NCBI GenBank assembly: GCA_964638895.1
Contig: CAZWYY010000003.1
Span: forward strand, 29,706-93,705
DNA length: 64,000 nucleotides
Reading direction: 5' to 3'
Source: JAFGGG01 sp964638895
Lineage (GTDB): Bacteria; Spirochaetota; Spirochaetia; SZUA-6; RPPD01
A program made the position numbers and the translations under genes. Each line of letters starts with the position of its first letter. Position 1 is the first letter of the stretch. The notes beneath the pieces were generated by a model, which saw only the letters and a program-made list of their open reading frames with translations, was not told the DNA's origin and did no database searches. Below are positions 60,657 through 64,000 of the stretch, one piece after another.

Positions 60657-62494
60657 ATAAATACAGAAGCAAAATAACCACCGAGGGCAGGACACGCTCC
60701 GGGGCCAGGTCGCTTTGGAGGGCCAACGGTCTTCAAGATGAGGACTTCGGCAAGCCCATCATTGCGATCGCCAACTCGTTTACCCAGTTCGTGCCGGGGC
60801 ATGTGCACCTGCGGGAGATCGGCAAAATGGTAAAGGAGTTTGTGGATGCGGCCGGCGGGGTGGGGATCGAGTTTAATACCATCGCCATCGACGACGGTAT
60901 CGCCATGGGCCATGAGGGAATGCTCTACTCCCTGCCGTCCAGGGACCTGATCGCGGACAGCGTGGAGTACATGGTAGAGGCCCACGTGGCCGACGCCATG
61001 ATCTGCATTCCCAACTGCGACAAGATCATCCCCGGGATGCTGATGGCGGCCATGCGCCTGAATATCCCCGCCGTCTTTGTGTCCGGCGGCCCCATGGAGG
61101 CGGGCGTGTACGGCGGCAAGAAATACGACCTCATAGACGTGATGCGCCTGGAGGGCGACCGCGACGTGTCGGACAAGGAGCTTTTAGAGATTGAAAAGTC
61201 GGCCTGCGCCACCTGCGGCAGCTGCAGCGGGCTGTTTACGGCCAACTCCATGAACTGCCTGACCGAGGCCCTGGGCATGGGGCTGCCCTTCAACGGCACC
61301 CTGTTGGCCACGCATAAATTACGGAAGAAATTATACCAAAAGGCCGCGGAGCGGATTGTGGCCATGGCCAAGGAGTATTACGAAGAGGGGAACAAGGCGG
61401 TGCTGCCGCGCTCCATCGCCGACAAGAAGGCGTTCGAAAATGCCATGACCCTGGATATAGGCATGGGCGGGTCGACAAACACCGTGCTGCATCTGCTGGC
61501 CGTGGCCAGGGAGGCGGAGGTGGATTTTACCATGAAGGATATCGACAACCTTTCCCGCCGCGTTCCCAATATCTGCAAGGTGGCGCCGTCGTCCCACTAT
61601 CATGTTGAGGACGTAAACAGGGCGGGCGGCATCTTTGCCATCCTGGGCGAATTAAACAAGGCCGGCCTGCTGCACAAAGAGGCGCACACGGTTGAGGGCA
61701 AGACCATTGAACAGGCCATAAAAGAAAACGACATAGGCGGCGGCGCTCCTGAGCTTACTGCCGATGCAAAGCAGTTCGCCCTGGCCGCTCCGGGCGGAAC
61801 AAGGACCACGGAGGGCATGTCCCAGGAGCATATGCACACGGAATGTGATCTGGACAGGGCGGGCGGGTGCATCAGGGATGTCGCGCACGCCTATAACAAG
61901 GACGGCGGACTGGCCGTACTGTACGGAAACATTGCCACATCCGGGTCGATCGTTAAAACCGCCGGTGTGGACGAGTCCATCCTCAAGTTCAAGGGCAGGG
62001 CCGTGGTCTTCGACTCGCAGGAGCAGTCGGTGGAGGCCATCCTGGCCGGCAAGGTAAAATCCGGCGACGTGGTGGTGATCAGGTATGAAGGTCCGTCAGG
62101 GGGTCCGGGCATGCAGGAGATGCTCTATCCCACCACCTACCTAAGCTCCAGGCACCTTGACAAGGAATGCGCGCTCTTGACCGACGGGAGGTTCAGCGGC
62201 GGCACCAAAGGCTTAAGTATCGGACATGTGTCTCCGGAGGCGGCCGCGGGTGGGCTTATCGGGCTTGTCGAAGACGGGGATGAGATTGCCATAGACATTC
62301 CCAACCGCAAGATCGAGCTATTAGTGCCGGAGCCCGAGCTTGAGGCGCGCCGGGAAAAGCTTGAGGAAAGCGGCGGTTTTAAGCCAAAGCGGGACCGCAC
62401 GGTATCAAACGCGCTGAAGCTGTACGGCATGTTCGCCACCAGCGCTGATATGGGCGCGGTGCGCGATTGGAATAAAGTTTCGGCCTGCGGGTAG
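60653..62494 (+). CDS. ilvD: Dihydroxy-acid dehydratase
   Basis: Iron-sulphur enzyme of branched-chain amino acid synthesis; dehydrates dihydroxy-isovalerate and dihydroxy-methylvalerate. Cluster cysteines lie in NCDKIIPGM (Cys122) and in CATCGSCSG (Cys185 to Cys191). The ANSFTQFVPGHVHL and DDGIAMGHEGMLYSLPSRDLIA blocks match the Escherichia coli type closely. 613 residues is normal. GGAGG at 60641-60645 is 7 bases before the ATG. Its GC content is clearly higher than that of the preceding AT-rich stretch. No other ilv or leu gene is in the window. Confidence 0.97.
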   Translation: MNKYRSKITTEGRTRSGARSLWRANGLQDEDFGKPIIAIANSFTQFVPGHVHLREIGKMVKEFVDAAGGVGIEFNTIAIDDGIAMGHEGMLYSLPSRDLIADSVEYMVEAHVADAMICIPNCDKIIPGMLMAAMRLNIPAVFVSGGPMEAGVYGGKKYDLIDVMRLEGDRDVSDKELLEIEKSACATCGSCSGLFTANSMNCLTEALGMGLPFNGTLLATHKLRKKLYQKAAERIVAMAKEYYEEGNKAVLPRSIADKKAFENAMTLDIGMGGSTNTVLHLLAVAREAEVDFTMKDIDNLSRRVPNICKVAPSSHYHVEDVNRAGGIFAILGELNKAGLLHKEAHTVEGKTIEQAIKENDIGGGAPELTADAKQFALAAPGGTRTTEGMSQEHMHTECDLDRAGGCIRDVAHAYNKDGGLAVLYGNIATSGSIVKTAGVDESILKFKGRAVVFDSQEQSVEAILAGKVKSGDVVVIRYEGPSGGPGMQEMLYPTTYLSSRHLDKECALLTDGRFSGGTKGLSIGHVSPEAAAGGLIGLVEDGDEIAIDIPNRKIELLVPEPELEARREKLEESGGFKPKRDRTVSNALKLYGMFATSADMGAVRDWNKVSACG

Positions 62495-62508
62495 AAGAAG
62501 GTTTTCTC

Positions 62509-63093
62509 TTACTTAAAAAGCTCGTTGTTGATATCCACGCTGTCTTTCTTATATTTGTCGGGCAGCGCGGATCGCATTTTAACATAAATATCGAAAAGAT
62601 ACTTCTTCGCCCTTCTGCACGTGGTGACGGCCAGATCGTATTTTTTTTGCTGTACCTGGGTTTTGGCCGCGTCAAGGTAATGGTTGGCCTTGGTGAACGC
62701 CTCCAGCACATAGGAGTCGCTGACAAACTCCGCCAGATCAACGGATATCTCATCAATTAAATCCTGTGTGCGTTTGATATATTTGTCGGCCAGGCTTTTG
62801 TACAGATCATTCTGAATGTCCAGGTATTTTTTGAACTGGGCCTTAGCGTCGGTGTATTTGGCCTGTGCCAGCTTTGCCTTACCCAATTTGATGTTGTCCA
62901 ACCCCTCATTGAATTCAGCCATGTCGTTGTTGTCGCCGAAATTGTTGAGTGGGACCCCGATCAGCTTTACGCCGTCGTCGCATTGTTTCATCAAGGCCGC
63001 GGCCTCGGATTTTTCGCTTGCGAAAAGGGAAACGGCGGGAAGCAAGCAGAAGGTTGAGATTAAAAACAGTATATGGAGTGACTTGTTTTTCAT
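62509..63093 (-). CDS. Unknown secreted helical protein
   Basis: 194-residue secreted protein. ATG 63093 is chosen because AGGAG precedes it and a signal peptide follows at once (LHILFLISTFCLLPAVSLFA); a longer frame would bury it. The mature part is Lys/Ala-rich and almost all helical, with TPR-like spacing (KLAQAKYTDAKAQFKKYL, AAKTQVQQKKYDLAVTTC). No family recognised; TPR-like periplasmic scaffold is a guess. It converges on ilvD with 14 bases between stops. Confidence 0.7.
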   Translation of the reverse strand: MKNKSLHILFLISTFCLLPAVSLFASEKSEAAALMKQCDDGVKLIGVPLNNFGDNNDMAEFNEGLDNIKLGKAKLAQAKYTDAKAQFKKYLDIQNDLYKSLADKYIKRTQDLIDEISVDLAEFVSDSYVLEAFTKANHYLDAAKTQVQQKKYDLAVTTCRRAKKYLFDIYVKMRSALPDKYKKDSVDINNELFK

Positions 63094-63226
63094 TTGTGGC
63101 TCCTTTGCTATTAATTTTTTTATACTGGGGTAAATGTACCATTTAAAAATAGGAAAATCCATACCATTTATGTGTCCGTCCTTCAGAAAATCAGACAGTT
63201 CTAAATGGGGGTGAGTTTTTAGATAG

Positions 63227-63254
63227 TTGCATTAACACTCATTTTACATATTAT
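63227..63254 (+). promoter_or_regulatory. Promoter of the LacI-fold sensor gene
   Basis: TTGCAT (63227-63232), 16-base spacer, TATTAT (63249-63254), 23 bases before the ATG. Confidence 0.45.
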
Positions 63255-63277
63255 TTAAGGCAATAGAAGAATAATCA

Positions 63278-64000
63278 ATGATGAGAAGAACAAAGCGCAG
63301 GCCGACAATCGGTATGCTCATCTGTGTGCTTGACGCAGATTATCAAGCAAAGGTGTGGAATAATATTGCGGCTGCGACTGTGGATTATGACATTAATCTT
63401 CTGATTTTTGTTGGTAAGGGATTATCATCACCGGTAGGTTATGAGAGCCGGCATAATATTGTGTACAATTTAGCCGGTGAACAAAGTCTTGACGGGTTGA
63501 TTATATTGTCATCAACCATTGGAAATTATATTCCACACGCACAATTGATAAGGTTTTGCAAACAATTCCAATCATTGCCCGTAGTCTGTTTGGGACAATC
63601 CGTAAAAGGGATACCAAGCGTGATGTTTGACAATGAAGCAGGAGTTAGGGAATTAATCGACCATCTTGTGCTCGTACATGGATATAAGAGAATAGCGTTC
63701 ATCAAGGGTACCGACACTATACAGGATGCAATGATTCGTTATGATACTTATAAAAAAGCATTACACAAACATCACATAGTTTTTGATCCGAATTTAGTTG
63801 CACCCGGAGATTTTGGATTTGATTCGGGAGAGGAAGCAATGAGAATATTATTCGAGGAAAGAAGAATACGGTGTGAGGCGGTTGTGGCTTCCAATGACGA
63901 AATGGCCCTGGGTGCCTATCGGTATTTGCAGGAAAAGAACATAAGGGTTCCCCAGGATATGGCGCTTGCCGGGTTTGATGATACGAAATTAGTTAAAAAT
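63278..64000 (+). CDS. LacI/RbsB-fold sensor domain protein, 3' partial
   Basis: 241 codons are open to the window edge with no stop. The sequence is a LacI-type periplasmic-binding-protein fold from the first residues: RPTIGMLICVLDADYQ, LDGLIILSS, LPVVCLGQ, HLVLVHGYKRIAFIKG, VVASNDEMALGAYRYL and VPQDMALAGFDD. No helix-turn-helix precedes it and there is no signal peptide, so it is neither a normal LacI repressor nor a transport protein. Similar N-terminal sensor domains in spirochaetes and relatives are joined to signalling outputs such as kinase, GGDEF or AraC-type domains, which here would lie beyond the window. Possible second ATG at 63281. Confidence 0.8.
   Translation, partial: MMRRTKRRPTIGMLICVLDADYQAKVWNNIAAATVDYDINLLIFVGKGLSSPVGYESRHNIVYNLAGEQSLDGLIILSSTIGNYIPHAQLIRFCKQFQSLPVVCLGQSVKGIPSVMFDNEAGVRELIDHLVLVHGYKRIAFIKGTDTIQDAMIRYDTYKKALHKHHIVFDPNLVAPGDFGFDSGEEAMRILFEERRIRCEAVVASNDEMALGAYRYLQEKNIRVPQDMALAGFDDTKLVKN

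Overview
The window looks like a diderm (Gram-negative type) bacterium with LPS transport (LptB), lipoprotein processing (LspA), several secreted lipoproteins and an OmpA-family protein. The mix of HPr kinase/HPr with sigma-54 and NtrY/NtrX, a eukaryote-like GT3 glycogen synthase, loose lipoboxes and many short secreted proteins without clear relatives fits Spirochaetota best. That assignment is inference; no rRNA or other taxonomic marker is present. There is no phage, transposon, CRISPR array or plasmid gene. A run of 10 Ns at 49272-49281 marks an assembly gap.

Layout. 1-8959 (+): a compact core block, lptB (partial)-rpoN-hpf-hprK-ptsH-DUF4390-ntrY-ntrX-lexA-holA, many genes overlapping. 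9061-10610: glnA, with a sigma-54-like promoter and a clear terminator. 10626-10739: tRNA-Arg(CCU) with its own promoter. 10753-23722: mixed housekeeping and unknown genes (nadE, trmB, dksA, infA, an MBL hydrolase, an aldo/keto reductase, an OmpA-like protein and a degenerate DEAD-box protein). 23752-28648: argJ-aroB, an intracellular GH9 hydrolase and lspA. 28702-43321 (-): a long same-strand run, MoxR ATPase, DUF58, transglutaminase, beta-propeller lipoprotein, glycogen debranching enzyme, GT4, GH57 and a giant glycogen synthase/glucan phosphorylase fusion. 43448-45974 (+): an SH3 lipoprotein and a second GT3 synthase. 46037-50265 (-): a secreted GH116 beta-glycosidase flanked by two PsbP-like secreted proteins. 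50348-56366 (-): a translationally coupled operon of a ROK repressor and two GH94 disaccharide phosphorylases. 56469-60656 (+): an AT-rich accessory stretch with a lipoprotein, a NarL-type two-component pair and two tandem secreted EF-hand proteins. 60653-64000: ilvD, a secreted helical protein and the start of a LacI-fold sensor.

How it fits together. The cell appears to link nitrogen control (RpoN, NtrYX, GlnA) with HprK/HPr signalling, to build and degrade alpha-glucan storage polymer with several enzymes encoded side by side, and to take up beta-glucan oligomers. GH116 would act outside; the GH94 phosphorylases and GH9 act in the cytoplasm and would feed glucose-1-phosphate into the same pool.

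Most notable observations: a DEAD-box protein that has lost nearly all its ATPase motifs but kept its RNA-binding tail; repeated TTGnnn-N17-TAtnnT promoters placed only 8-13 bases before start codons, implying frequent leaderless mRNAs; the synthase/phosphorylase fusion; and a pair of Cys-x-Phe-x-Cys/EF-hand secreted paralogues.
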